From contig DATBIM010000083.1 in NCBI GenBank assembly GCA_036556905.1, positions 1-46,252 of the forward strand: a stretch of DNA of 46,252 nucleotides, written 5' to 3'. Origin of the DNA: 40CM-4-69-5 sp036556905 (GTDB lineage: Bacteria > Methylomirabilota > Methylomirabilia > Rokubacteriales > CSP1-6). Position 1 is the stretch's first letter; every line of letters starts with the position of its first letter. The notes beneath the pieces were generated by a model. That model was given only the letters and a program-made list of their open reading frames with translations, did not search any database and was not told the DNA's origin. Positions 32,293 to 41,263 of the stretch are shown here, in pieces. The position numbers were made by a program, and so were the translations under genes.

Positions 32293-34200
32293 ATGTGCGG
32301 CATCGCCGGCTACGTGGGGGACGCGGCGCCCGACCTGCTGCGGACCATGGTACGTCTGCTCAAGCACCGTGGGCCGGACGACGACGGCGTCCACACCGAG
32401 CCCGGGCTCGGGCTCGGCATGAGCCGCCTGGCCATCATCGATCTCATCACCGGGCACCAGCCCATGGCCGCCCCAGATGAGTCCACCTGGATCGTGTTCA
32501 ACGGGGAGATCTACAACCACCGAGAGCTGCGTGCCGGGCTCGAGGCCCGCGGGCACGCCTTTCGGACGCGCAGCGACACCGAGGTCATCCTCCAGGCCTA
32601 CCGGGCCTACGGCGACGCCTGCGTCGAGCGGTTGCGCGGGATGTTTGCCTTCGCCCTCTGGGACCGTCCCCGCCGGCGGCTGCTGCTGGCCCGGGATCGC
32701 CTGGGCAAGAAACCGATCTACTACTGGCACCGGAACGGGCTCTTGCTCTTCGCCTCGGAGATCAAGGCGCTGCTCTGCCATCCGGCGATCGCCCGCGAGC
32801 TGGACGGGGAGGCGTTCCACCACTATCTGGCCTTCGGCTACACGCCACGCCACCGCTCCATCTTCGCCGGCATCGCCAAGCTCGTCCCCGGCCACCTCGC
32901 CGTCCTCGACGAGACGGGCTTGCGGCTGGCGCGATACTGGGCCCTCCCCGCCGGCGCCGTGGGGAGCGCCGGGCGGCTGCCCGCGAAGGACCTGTCGGCG
33001 CTCGTCCGTCACGAGCTACGGGAGGCCGTGCGCCTGCGGCTGGAGAGCGACGTGCCGCTCGGCGTCTTTCTGTCGGGCGGCATCGACTCCAGCGCGATCG
33101 TCGCCAGCATGCGCGAAGTGACGGGGCAGCGCATCGCGACCTTCAGCGTCGGCTTCGGGACGGCCGCGTCCGGGTTCGATGAGCTTCCCTATGCCCGGCT
33201 GGTGGCCCGGCGCTTCGAGACCGATCACCACGAGGAGATCCTGGAGCCCGCCGTCGGTGACCTCCTGCCCCGGATCGTCGATCACTTCGACGAGCCGTTC
33301 GCCGACTCCTCGGCAGTGCCGACCTACGTCGTCGCCCAGGCCACCGCGCGGCACGTCAAGGTGGCGCTGTCCGGTATCGGTGGTGATGAAACGTTCGCCG
33401 GCTACCCGCGCTATCTGGGCCTGCGCCTGTCCCGGCTCTACACCCGGCTGCCGCAGGCCCTGCGGCGCCTGGGCGCCGCCGCGGGCCAGCGCCTGATCAG
33501 TGAGTCGGAGGCGAGCCGGGGCTGGGGGGGCTGGGGCCGGCGGTTTCTCGCCGGCGGAGTGGAGCCGTTGCCTGACCGCTACCTGGGCTGGACCCGTTTC
33601 TTCTCGGACACCGATCTGGCGCGCCTGGCCACCCCCGCGCTCCGGGACCGCTGGTCGGGCAGCGTAGATGCCGACCAGCGACAGGCGTTCGCCACATTCG
33701 GTCACGGCGACCCCGTGGACGGCGCCTTTCGTGTGGATCTCGCCACGTACCTGCCCGACGACTTGCTCACCATGGCCGATCGCCTGGGCATGGCGCACGC
33801 GCTCGAGGTGCGCGCTCCGCTCTGCGACCACCGCCTCGTGGAGGAGGCGCTCCGGATCGCGCCGGCCCAGAAGCTGCCGGGCTGGCGGCTCAAGGGGCTG
33901 TTGAAAGCGGCCTTCGCCGACGTACTGCCCCCCCGGATCCTCGAGCGCGGCAAGCAGGGCTTCATGATCCCGCTGGCCCGCTGGCTCCGGAGCGAGCTAC
34001 GTCCGGCCCTGGAGGACCTCCTGGCTCCCGACGGCCTGCGCGCTCGCGGCCTGTTCGAGCCGACCGCGGTCCAGGCGCTGACGCGCGAGCATCTGGCTCG
34101 GGAGCGCAATCATGCCGACCGGTTGTGGGCGCTGATGATGGCCGAGCTCTGGATGCGTCACTACCTGGATGGGGCGCGGCCCTGGAGCGCCCGTTCGTGA
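32293..34200 (+). CDS. Asparagine synthase-like amidotransferase (XrtA-system type)
   Basis: The product has 635 residues. Cys2 after the initiator Met (MCGIAGYVGD) is the glutaminase nucleophile; HRGPDDDG and FNGEIYNHREL complete the class II amidotransferase domain. The synthase domain carries the ATP pyrophosphatase loop FLSGGIDSS and ALSGIGGDETFAGYPRY. Length and end (AELWMRHYLDG) match the exosortase-A-associated amidotransferase 1 family rather than plain AsnB. These proteins probably transfer ammonia to a glycan or sugar acid. The start is the first ATG after the 80-bp gap. The stop overlaps the next GTG by 4 nt. Confidence 0.9.
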   Translation: MCGIAGYVGDAAPDLLRTMVRLLKHRGPDDDGVHTEPGLGLGMSRLAIIDLITGHQPMAAPDESTWIVFNGEIYNHRELRAGLEARGHAFRTRSDTEVILQAYRAYGDACVERLRGMFAFALWDRPRRRLLLARDRLGKKPIYYWHRNGLLLFASEIKALLCHPAIARELDGEAFHHYLAFGYTPRHRSIFAGIAKLVPGHLAVLDETGLRLARYWALPAGAVGSAGRLPAKDLSALVRHELREAVRLRLESDVPLGVFLSGGIDSSAIVASMREVTGQRIATFSVGFGTAASGFDELPYARLVARRFETDHHEEILEPAVGDLLPRIVDHFDEPFADSSAVPTYVVAQATARHVKVALSGIGGDETFAGYPRYLGLRLSRLYTRLPQALRRLGAAAGQRLISESEASRGWGGWGRRFLAGGVEPLPDRYLGWTRFFSDTDLARLATPALRDRWSGSVDADQRQAFATFGHGDPVDGAFRVDLATYLPDDLLTMADRLGMAHALEVRAPLCDHRLVEEALRIAPAQKLPGWRLKGLLKAAFADVLPPRILERGKQGFMIPLARWLRSELRPALEDLLAPDGLRARGLFEPTAVQALTREHLARERNHADRLWALMMAELWMRHYLDGARPWSARS

Positions 34201-36257
34201 GGGTCCTCGTCGTTGCCGATGTGTCGCCGGTGGTCGTTCGGGGCGGCGGCGAGCGCGTGCTGGCGGAGCAAACCGCGCGGCTGCACCAGGCCGGCCACCG
34301 GGTGCGCGTCGTCTGCCGCACCCCGGACGGTGAGCGTGAGGGCGCCCTCGTGCACCGGAGCATCGCCGTCCACCACTTTCCCGTGACGCGCCGATCGTTG
34401 CCCGCGTTCGTACGGACGTCGATCGAAGGGGCGCGCCGCGCCGTCACCGACGAGCTCGAGACCCACGGCGCGGACGTGCTGCACCTGCATCAGCCGCTGT
34501 CGGCGCTGGGGGCCTTGACCTCCCGCACCGGGCGCCAGCTGCCCAGCCTCTACACGTTCCACTCGCCGGCGCCACTGGAGTTCTGGTCGCGGCAGGGTAC
34601 GACCTGGCGTCACCGCCGGGGCGTGCTCGGGAGCGCCGGCGCCGCGCTGCTCTGGCTGCTGGAGCGCGCGAGCCTGGCGCGGGCCACGCGCATCCACGTG
34701 CTGAGCGACTTCTCGGCGTCGCTGCTGTGGACGCTCTACCGCATCGGCGGGGATCGGGTCGTGCGCATCCCGGGCGGGGTGGATCTGGAGCGCTTCCGCC
34801 CGGCCGACCAGGCCGCCGCCCGGCGCCGCCTGGGTCTGGCCCCGGGCCGTCCCATTGTGTTCACGCTGCGCAACCTCGAGCCCCGCATGGGGCTCGATCG
34901 CCTGCTCGCGGCCCTCGACCGCGTCCGTCGCCGCGTGCCCGACGTGCTGCTGCTGATCGGCGGCGCCGGCCCGCAGCGCCGAGCGCTCCAGTCGCACGCC
35001 GCCGCGCTCGACCTCGAGCGGCACGTGACGTTCCTCGGCTACGTGGCTGAGGGTGAGCTGCCCACCTACTATCAGGCGGCCGACGCCTTCCTGCTGCCCA
35101 CGCGCGAGCTCGAGGGCTTCGGCCTCGTCACCCTGGAGGCCCTGGCCTGCGGCACCCCCGTTCTGGGCACGCCCGTCGGCGCCACGCCCGAGCTCCTCCG
35201 CGCGCTGGCGCCGTCTCTCGTCTTCCGCGACGCCAGCGCCGAGGCCATGGCCGATGGCCTGGAGAGCTTCCTCGATGACCGGGCCCGGCGTCCCGAATCG
35301 CTGGCGAGCCTCCGGGAGGCCTGCCGTCGTCACTGCGAGGCCCACTTCGGGTGGGAGACCTCGGTGACCCGGTTGATCGGCGCGCTGGATGAGCTACGCA
35401 GCTCCGCGTGCCCGGCGTGCGGCGCCGGGACCGCGGTCGACGGGCGCTGCCTGGGTCGCGCCTGGCGCCGCTGCGTGCGTTGTGGCACCGGCGTGCAGTT
35501 CCCGATCCCCGCGCGCACCGATCTCCGGCGCCACTACGAGACGACGTATCCCGCGAGCTTCTCGCCACGTCGGGCCGACCAGGCTCGGCAGGACCTCTTC
35601 TCGGCGATCCTGGACCACGCCGAGCCCCAGCCTCACGGCGCCCGCCTGCTCGACGCGGGAGCCGCGGGCGGGCATCTGATGGCGGCGGCCATGGGTCGAG
35701 GGTGGCGCGTGGTGGGTCTCGATATCGCCCACGAGGCGTGCGTGACCGCTCACAAGGCGACGGGGGCGCCGACGGTGCAGGCCGACGCGGGGGCGCTGCC
35801 CATTCGGCCGGCCGCGGCCGACGTCCTGACCCTCGTCAACGTGCTCGACCACCTCGGCGATCCGGCGGCGGCGCTGCAGGAGACGGCCAGGGCCCTGGCC
35901 CCCGGTGGCCGGCTGGTGGTTCGGGTTCCCAACGGGGCGTTCCATCGGCGCCTGGCGCACCTCTTCGGCGGTCGACCGATCGGTGGCCACACACCCGTGC
36001 TGCACGTCGTCGCCTTCACACCGCGGGGTCTGGCGACCGCGGTCGGTCGGGTCGGACTGCGAGTGCTGTCGCTGCGAAATTCCCCTCTCGCCGCGGGGAC
36101 GCCCGGCGCGTTCGGGACCCGGCTGCTGCCCCGCCTGCTCGGCCTGGCCGCCACGCTGGTCGCCGCCGTCTCCGGCGGCGCGTGGCTCATCGGTCCCTCC
36201 CTCGAGCTGCACGCCCAGCGGCCGGGTCCCCGTCCCGAGGTCGAGGCCGCGCCGTGA
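34197..36257 (+). CDS. Glycosyltransferase 4 fused to zinc-ribbon methyltransferase
   Basis: From GTG 34197 the product has 686 residues in one frame. Residues 1 to about 395 are a GT4 enzyme (VVRGGGERVLAEQTARL start, RELEGFGLVTLEALACG donor motif). At about 402 begins a zinc ribbon (CPACGAG, then CVRCGTG), followed by a class I methyltransferase with LLDAGAAGGHL near 481 and VLTLVNVLDHLGDPAAA. No stop or weak junction is visible, so the fusion looks real. It could glycosylate and methylate the same unit in turn. Such zinc-ribbon methyltransferases usually stand alone in polysaccharide clusters. Confidence 0.87.
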   Translation: MRVLVVADVSPVVVRGGGERVLAEQTARLHQAGHRVRVVCRTPDGEREGALVHRSIAVHHFPVTRRSLPAFVRTSIEGARRAVTDELETHGADVLHLHQPLSALGALTSRTGRQLPSLYTFHSPAPLEFWSRQGTTWRHRRGVLGSAGAALLWLLERASLARATRIHVLSDFSASLLWTLYRIGGDRVVRIPGGVDLERFRPADQAAARRRLGLAPGRPIVFTLRNLEPRMGLDRLLAALDRVRRRVPDVLLLIGGAGPQRRALQSHAAALDLERHVTFLGYVAEGELPTYYQAADAFLLPTRELEGFGLVTLEALACGTPVLGTPVGATPELLRALAPSLVFRDASAEAMADGLESFLDDRARRPESLASLREACRRHCEAHFGWETSVTRLIGALDELRSSACPACGAGTAVDGRCLGRAWRRCVRCGTGVQFPIPARTDLRRHYETTYPASFSPRRADQARQDLFSAILDHAEPQPHGARLLDAGAAGGHLMAAAMGRGWRVVGLDIAHEACVTAHKATGAPTVQADAGALPIRPAAADVLTLVNVLDHLGDPAAALQETARALAPGGRLVVRVPNGAFHRRLAHLFGGRPIGGHTPVLHVVAFTPRGLATAVGRVGLRVLSLRNSPLAAGTPGAFGTRLLPRLLGLAATLVAAVSGGAWLIGPSLELHAQRPGPRPEVEAAP

Positions 36258-37429
36258 CGCCGACCCGGGTCCTGCACGTCATCACCCGCCTCGGCCTCGG
36301 AGGATCCTCGGAGAACACGGTGGCGCAAGTGCTGGCCCTTCGGCGGGCCGGCTACGACTGTCGCCTCGCCGTCGGCATGGCCGAATCGGACACGGGCACG
36401 ATCGACGACGCTCGCGATCGTGGCTGCCCACTCGTCCCGTTGCCATCGCTGGGCCGTGAGATCTCCCCGTCACGCGACCTTGCCGCGCTGCTCACACTGG
36501 TGCGGCTTCTGCGTCAGGCGCGCCCGCTGATCGTCCACACGCACACGTCGAAGGCCGGGTTCACCGGACGGCTGGCCGCGCGGCTGGCCGGCGTGCCGGT
36601 GGTGATCCACCAACCGCACGGCCACATCTTCTACGGGTACTACGGGGCCGTTCGGTCGGCGCTCTTCGTACGGCTCGAGCGCCGGGCGGCCCGGTGGACG
36701 CACCGCATCGTGACCTTGACCGAGCGCGGCACGCAGGAGCACCTGGCCCAGGGGATCGGCCGGCCCGGGCAGTTCGTGGACATCCCGAGCGGCGTGTCGA
36801 CGACAGCCCTGCGGGCCCGGGCACCGTCGCGGGCCGCGGCCCGAGCCCGGCTCGGCATCGCCGAGCGCGACTTCGTCATCGTGGGCGTAGGCCGCCTCGT
36901 TTACGTCAAGGGCTTCGCGCTCCTCGTGGCCGCGCTGCCGCAGGTGCTGCAGGAGCTTCCCGACGCGCGCGTCGTTCTCGTCGGTGACGGGCCCGATCGG
37001 ACGTCGCTCGAGGCCCAGGCGGCCCGTCTGGGCGTCGCCGGACGCATCGTGCTGACCGGCGCCCTCGCCGGGGCCGCGGGCGGGCTCCTGGACTACCTGG
37101 CCGCGGCCGATGTCTGCGCCTCGCCCTCGCGCAACGAGGGGATGGGGCGCGCGCTCGTAGAGGCCATGGCGCTCGGGCTGCCAGTGGTGGGGGCAGCCGT
37201 CGGCGGTGTGCCCGACGTGGTCGGGCCGGACGAGGCGGGCCGGCTGGTTCCGGCCGAGGATCCCGAGGCCCTGGCCGACGCCCTCGTCGAGCTCGGTCAG
37301 GACGTGGCGCTTCGGCAGAAGCTCGGGGAGGCTGCGCGGGCCCGGGCCGAGCGGTTCTCCACGGAGGTGGCCGATGCCCGGCTGCTCGACCTCTACGCCA
37401 CGCTCATCCGTGAGCACGCCGCGCCATGA
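36254..37429 (+). CDS. Family 4 glycosyltransferase
   Basis: From GTG 36254 the product has 391 residues. It has a VLHVITRLGLGGSSENT opening, HTHTSKAGFTGRLAARLAG (common in capsule-type GT4 enzymes acting on undecaprenyl-linked acceptors), VGRLVYVKGFALLV and PSRNEGMGRALVEAMALG with the E-x7-E donor pair. It probably adds a hexose or deoxysugar at the membrane surface. Both ends overlap neighbours by 4 nt. Confidence 0.92.
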   Translation: MTPTRVLHVITRLGLGGSSENTVAQVLALRRAGYDCRLAVGMAESDTGTIDDARDRGCPLVPLPSLGREISPSRDLAALLTLVRLLRQARPLIVHTHTSKAGFTGRLAARLAGVPVVIHQPHGHIFYGYYGAVRSALFVRLERRAARWTHRIVTLTERGTQEHLAQGIGRPGQFVDIPSGVSTTALRARAPSRAAARARLGIAERDFVIVGVGRLVYVKGFALLVAALPQVLQELPDARVVLVGDGPDRTSLEAQAARLGVAGRIVLTGALAGAAGGLLDYLAAADVCASPSRNEGMGRALVEAMALGLPVVGAAVGGVPDVVGPDEAGRLVPAEDPEALADALVELGQDVALRQKLGEAARARAERFSTEVADARLLDLYATLIREHAAP

Positions 37430-38892
37430 CGCGGCTGGGCGGCCTCCTCCTCGTCCTCGCCTTGACGTCGGCCGCGGCCCCCGCCGGCGCCCTCGAGCGG
37501 CTCCCCGCCGTCCTGCACGTCCACTCTGACCTCACGACGGGAACGTTCCCCCTCGAGGAGCTGGTGCAGATGGCCGAGCGACAGGGGATCGCCGCCCTGC
37601 TGCTCGCCGAGAACTACCTGCTACGCGTCGAGTACGGGCTGCCGCCCTTCCGGGCCCTCACGCGGCTGGCCTACGAGGAGCGCGGGGTACTCGACGTCGG
37701 CCTCGACCGCTATCTGGCGCGAGTCGCCGAGGTGCAGCGCACGCATCCCCGGGTCCTGCTCCTGCCCGGCGTGGAGGTCGTCCCCCACTACCACTGGACG
37801 GTCTCACCGGGAGAGCTCACCTTCCGGCTACACAATACGCAGAAGAACCTGCTCGTCTTCGGCCTCACCGAGCCCGCCGCGCTGGCCACGCTGCCCGTGA
37901 TCGGCAATCGCGAGCCGGCGCGCTACGCGGGGCAGTCGCTCCTCGACGCGCTGCCGGGCCTCCTCGTCGTTCCCGGTGTGGCCCTGCTCTCCAGAAAATG
38001 GCGCGTGCGGCGGCGGCTGGGACGCCGGGTCGTCGTCTTCCGGCGCCGGCGCTGGCTGGCCGGGGCCGCGCTGGCGGCCATCGGCATCCTGGCCCTCGTG
38101 CGCAGCTGGCCGTTCACGGTCGATCGCTTTCCGCCCTGGGAGGACTTCGGGATCGTTCCCTACCAGGAGCTCATCGATCACGTCGAGCGACTCGGGGGGA
38201 CGACGGTGTGGTCGTTCCCCGAGGCGCGCGACGGCGGCGAGCAGAGCCGGGGCCCCTTCACCGTGGCCTGGGGCACCGAACCCCACGCGAGCGATCTGCT
38301 GCGGACGTCCCGTTACGTCGGCTTCGGCGGGCTGTACGAGCAGCCGCTTCACGTCGTGGAGCCCGGCGGTGTCTGGGACCGGCTGCTCGGGCAGTTCGCC
38401 GCCGGCGAGCGCAGCCGTCCGGCGTGGGCCGTCGGCGAGTCGGGCTATCACGGCCCCGTTGGAGGCAAGCGGTTGAGCGGCGTGCAGACGGTGTTCCTCG
38501 TGGAGGAGCGTTCACCGGGGGCGATTGTCGCCGCGCTGCGCCGCGGCCGTCTCTACGCGCTCCAGCGGGGCGGGGAGGCCAGTCTCGTCCTCAGCGAGTA
38601 CGCCGTGGTGACGCCGGGGGCCACGGCGGAGTCGGGGGATCGGCTCGGCGTTCCGGCCGGGACGCCGATCGAGGTCCGCGTCGCCGTGGAGGCGACTGGC
38701 CCCACGAGCCTGCCCCTGAGGATCACGCTCGTACGCAACGGTGAGGTGGCGGACGCCTGGACGGGCCAGACTCCGTTCCGCGTCGTCCACCGGACGGTGG
38801 CCGGCCCGGCGCCGGCGGTGTTCCGGCTCGACGTTCGCTCCACCGCGCCCCACCGGCTGCTCACCAGCCCGATCTTCGTCGGTGGCGCGTGA
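37426..38892 (+). CDS. Exported PHP-like metallophosphoesterase-fold protein with membrane helices
   Basis: The product has 488 residues. An N-terminal signal peptide (to about residue 22) is followed by VLHVHSDLTTGTFPLEEL, the first PHP motif (HxH). The second PHP motif, normally TDH, reads LLLAENY, and the third resembles the family in LLPGVEVVPHYHW. Two hydrophobic helices lie near 165-185 and 207-222, and a beta-rich C-terminal half follows. The lost TDH suggests altered metal binding. PHP proteins in polysaccharide loci include tyrosine phosphatases (Wzb/CpsB type), but those are cytoplasmic; here the signal peptide points outward. Its role is unknown. Confidence 0.7.
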   Translation: MTRLGGLLLVLALTSAAAPAGALERLPAVLHVHSDLTTGTFPLEELVQMAERQGIAALLLAENYLLRVEYGLPPFRALTRLAYEERGVLDVGLDRYLARVAEVQRTHPRVLLLPGVEVVPHYHWTVSPGELTFRLHNTQKNLLVFGLTEPAALATLPVIGNREPARYAGQSLLDALPGLLVVPGVALLSRKWRVRRRLGRRVVVFRRRRWLAGAALAAIGILALVRSWPFTVDRFPPWEDFGIVPYQELIDHVERLGGTTVWSFPEARDGGEQSRGPFTVAWGTEPHASDLLRTSRYVGFGGLYEQPLHVVEPGGVWDRLLGQFAAGERSRPAWAVGESGYHGPVGGKRLSGVQTVFLVEERSPGAIVAALRRGRLYALQRGGEASLVLSEYAVVTPGATAESGDRLGVPAGTPIEVRVAVEATGPTSLPLRITLVRNGEVADAWTGQTPFRVVHRTVAGPAPAVFRLDVRSTAPHRLLTSPIFVGGA

Positions 38893-39593
38893 AGGTCGCG
38901 ATCCACCAGCCCCACTATCTGCCCTGGCTCGGCTACCTGGCGAAGTGGGCCGAGGCCGATCTCTTCGTCTTCCTCGACACCGTGCAGTTCGCCAAGAACG
39001 GCTGGCAGAATCGCAACCGCATCAACACGCCGGACGGCCCGCGCTGGCTCACCGTCCCGGTGCGGGCCCGTCTGGGCATGACGCTGACCGAGGTGCCGCT
39101 CGACACCGGCCAGGATTGGGCGCGCCGCCATCTGCGCGCCGTCGAGCACGCGTACGCGCGCGCCAGCTACTTCCGGGACTGGGCCCCGGCGCTGGCGGAG
39201 TTCTACGACACGCGCTGGAAGATCCTGGCCCCGCTGGCCGTGGCCAGCGCGAGCTGGCTGGCCCGGGCCCTGGGAATTACGGTGCCCGCCCGTCTGGCCT
39301 CCGAGGTGTCGGTGCCCACGACCGATCCGACCGGACGCCTCGTCGCGCTCTGCCGGGCCGTGGGGGCCACCGTCTACCTGGCCGGTCGCGACGGCGCGCG
39401 CTACATGGATCTGGCACAGTTCCGCGCCGCCGGCATCGAGGTGCGGGCCCAGGAGTACAACCACCCCGTCTACGCGCAGCCGCGGGGAGAATTCGTCCCG
39501 TTTCTCTCGGCCCTTGACTTATTATTGACGCACGGCGACGAGGCGCTCGCCATTCTCCGAAAGGGGGATCGGTGGTTCAGGCTCGACGCGTGA
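38889..39593 (+). CDS. WbqC family protein
   Basis: The product has 234 residues and starts VKVAIHQPHYLPWLGYLAKW, the WbqC hallmark, followed by FLDTVQFAKNGWQNRNRI. WbqC-like proteins occur in O-antigen and capsule clusters and are thought to take part in modifying amino sugars; the reaction is unproven. The start GTG overlaps the PHP-like gene by 4 nt. No signal peptide is present, so a cytoplasmic role is likely. Proximity to the deacetylase and aminotransferase genes supports amino-sugar chemistry. Confidence 0.88.
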   Translation: MKVAIHQPHYLPWLGYLAKWAEADLFVFLDTVQFAKNGWQNRNRINTPDGPRWLTVPVRARLGMTLTEVPLDTGQDWARRHLRAVEHAYARASYFRDWAPALAEFYDTRWKILAPLAVASASWLARALGITVPARLASEVSVPTTDPTGRLVALCRAVGATVYLAGRDGARYMDLAQFRAAGIEVRAQEYNHPVYAQPRGEFVPFLSALDLLLTHGDEALAILRKGDRWFRLDA

Positions 39594-39609
39594 GGCGGAT
39601 GGCCCGGCC

Positions 39610-40224
39610 GTGAACGTTCTCGCCCTCGGCGCCCATCCCGACGACATCGAGTACGGCTGCGGCGGGGTCCTGACGCTCTATGCCGAGAAGGGTCACGCCG
39701 TCCACCTGTTCGTCGCCACTGACGGCGCCCTGGGCGGCGACGCCGGTCTGCGTCGCCGCGAGCAGGAGGACTCCAAGGTCATCATGGGGGCGCACCGGGT
39801 GTTCTGGGGTGATTACCGGGACACCGAGGTGCCCTACAACCGCGAGCTGATCGTGCGCATCGAATCGGTCATCCGCGAGATCCACCCCACGATGATCTTC
39901 GTCAACTCCCCGGATGACACGCACCAGGATCACCACAACCTGGCCCAGGCCACGCTGTCGGCCACCCGCTACGTGCCCAACTTCCTGTTCTTCGAGGTGC
40001 CCTCCACGCAACACTTCACGCCCAACTGCTACGCCAACATCGAGAAGGTGCTGCCCCGTAAGCTCGCCGCGCTGGAGGCCCACCGTTCCCAGGTGACCAA
40101 GACCAACATCGAGGACCTCACGATCCTCGAGCTGGCAGTGTCCTGCGCCAACTTCCGCGGCATCCAGGCCCGCGTGAAGTACGCGGAGGCCTTTCAGTCG
40201 GTCCGGCTGCTGCTGGACATTTGA
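39610..40224 (+). CDS. PIG-L family deacetylase
   Basis: The product has 204 residues from GTG 39610. AHPDD (His9, Asp12) near the start and HQDHH near residue 105 are the PIG-L zinc ligands. The family removes N-acetyl groups from GlcNAc-linked substrates. It is the short, soluble form. It follows WbqC by 16 bp and overlaps the aminotransferase by 4 nt, so these three likely make or modify an amino sugar. The acetylated substrate cannot be named. Confidence 0.92.
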   Translation: MNVLALGAHPDDIEYGCGGVLTLYAEKGHAVHLFVATDGALGGDAGLRRREQEDSKVIMGAHRVFWGDYRDTEVPYNRELIVRIESVIREIHPTMIFVNSPDDTHQDHHNLAQATLSATRYVPNFLFFEVPSTQHFTPNCYANIEKVLPRKLAALEAHRSQVTKTNIEDLTILELAVSCANFRGIQARVKYAEAFQSVRLLLDI

Positions 40225-41258
40225 TCCCCCACTCGCGGCCCACCGTGAGCGACGCCGACGCCGAGCGGGTCGCCGGGGTCGTGCGCGGGGGCCAGCTGGC
40301 CCAGGGCCCGGAGGTCGCAGCCTTCGAGCGCGAGCTTCACGCGCGTCTGGAGGTGGAGGACGCCGCGGTGGTCAGCTCGGGAAGCGCGGCGCTGGAGCTG
40401 GCGCTCCGGGCTCTCGACGTGGGCGCCGGGCAGGAGGTGATCATCCCCACCTACACCTGCGACGCGCTCTATCATGCTGTCACTCGCTGTGGGGCCGTGC
40501 CGGTGCTGGCCGACGCCGACCCCGCCACGCTGTCGCTGTCCGGCGACGATGCCAAGCGACGCCTGGGCGCGCGCACCGGAGCCCTGGTCGTCCCGCACGC
40601 GTTCGGCCAGGCCGTCGACCTCGCGGCGTTCACGGCGCTCGGAGTCCCCGTCATCGAGGACTGCGCCCAGGCCCTGGGCGCTGTGGTGGGCGGCCGCCCG
40701 GCGGGCAGCCAGGGAACGCTGGCCATCTGCTCGTTCTACGCGACGAAGCTCGTGACGAGCGGTGAGGGCGGCGCCGTGGCCGGGCCGGCGGCGCTGGTGC
40801 GGCGGGTGCGGGACGCTCGCGACTATGACGAGCGGGAGGACCTGGTCCCCCGCTTCAACTACAAGCTCACCGATCTGCAGGCCGCCCTCGGCCGCAGCCA
40901 GCTGGCCCGACTCGACGCGTTCGTGGCCCGGCGCCGGGCGATCGCGGCGCGCTACCGGAGTCGCCTCGCCGGCGCCCGCTGCCGCCTTCCCGACGAGGCC
41001 GGCGAGCGCCACGTCTACCATCGCTTCGTCATCACCGTCGATCGGCCCCTGGCTCCGCTGATCGCCGCGCTGCAGGTGCGGGGAATCGCGACCCGCCGGC
41101 CCGTCTATCGGCCCCTTCACCGAGCCCTCGGGCTGGACGGGTACCCGGAGGCCGAGCGTCTGTGGGCCACGGCGCTCTCGCTGCCGTGCTACCCGAGCCT
41201 GGCCGACGCCGAGGTGGATGTCGTGGCGGCGGCCCTGGTCGACGCCCTCACGCGGTGA
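40221..41258 (+). CDS. DegT/DnrJ/EryC1/StrS family aminotransferase
   Basis: The product has 345 residues with a TTG start overlapping the PIG-L stop (TTGA). Family marks are VVSSGSAALELALRAL, IIPTYTCDAL, VIEDCAQALGA and the PLP lysine Lys176 in SFYATKLVTSGEGG. Such enzymes use glutamate to aminate keto-sugar nucleotides such as UDP-4-keto sugars. No sugar dehydratase other than the SQD1-like enzyme is visible, so the keto-sugar must come from elsewhere. It is placed with WbqC and the deacetylase. Confidence 0.92.
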   Translation: MIPHSRPTVSDADAERVAGVVRGGQLAQGPEVAAFERELHARLEVEDAAVVSSGSAALELALRALDVGAGQEVIIPTYTCDALYHAVTRCGAVPVLADADPATLSLSGDDAKRRLGARTGALVVPHAFGQAVDLAAFTALGVPVIEDCAQALGAVVGGRPAGSQGTLAICSFYATKLVTSGEGGAVAGPAALVRRVRDARDYDEREDLVPRFNYKLTDLQAALGRSQLARLDAFVARRRAIAARYRSRLAGARCRLPDEAGERHVYHRFVITVDRPLAPLIAALQVRGIATRRPVYRPLHRALGLDGYPEAERLWATALSLPCYPSLADAEVDVVAAALVDALTR

Positions 41259-41263
41259 GCGGC

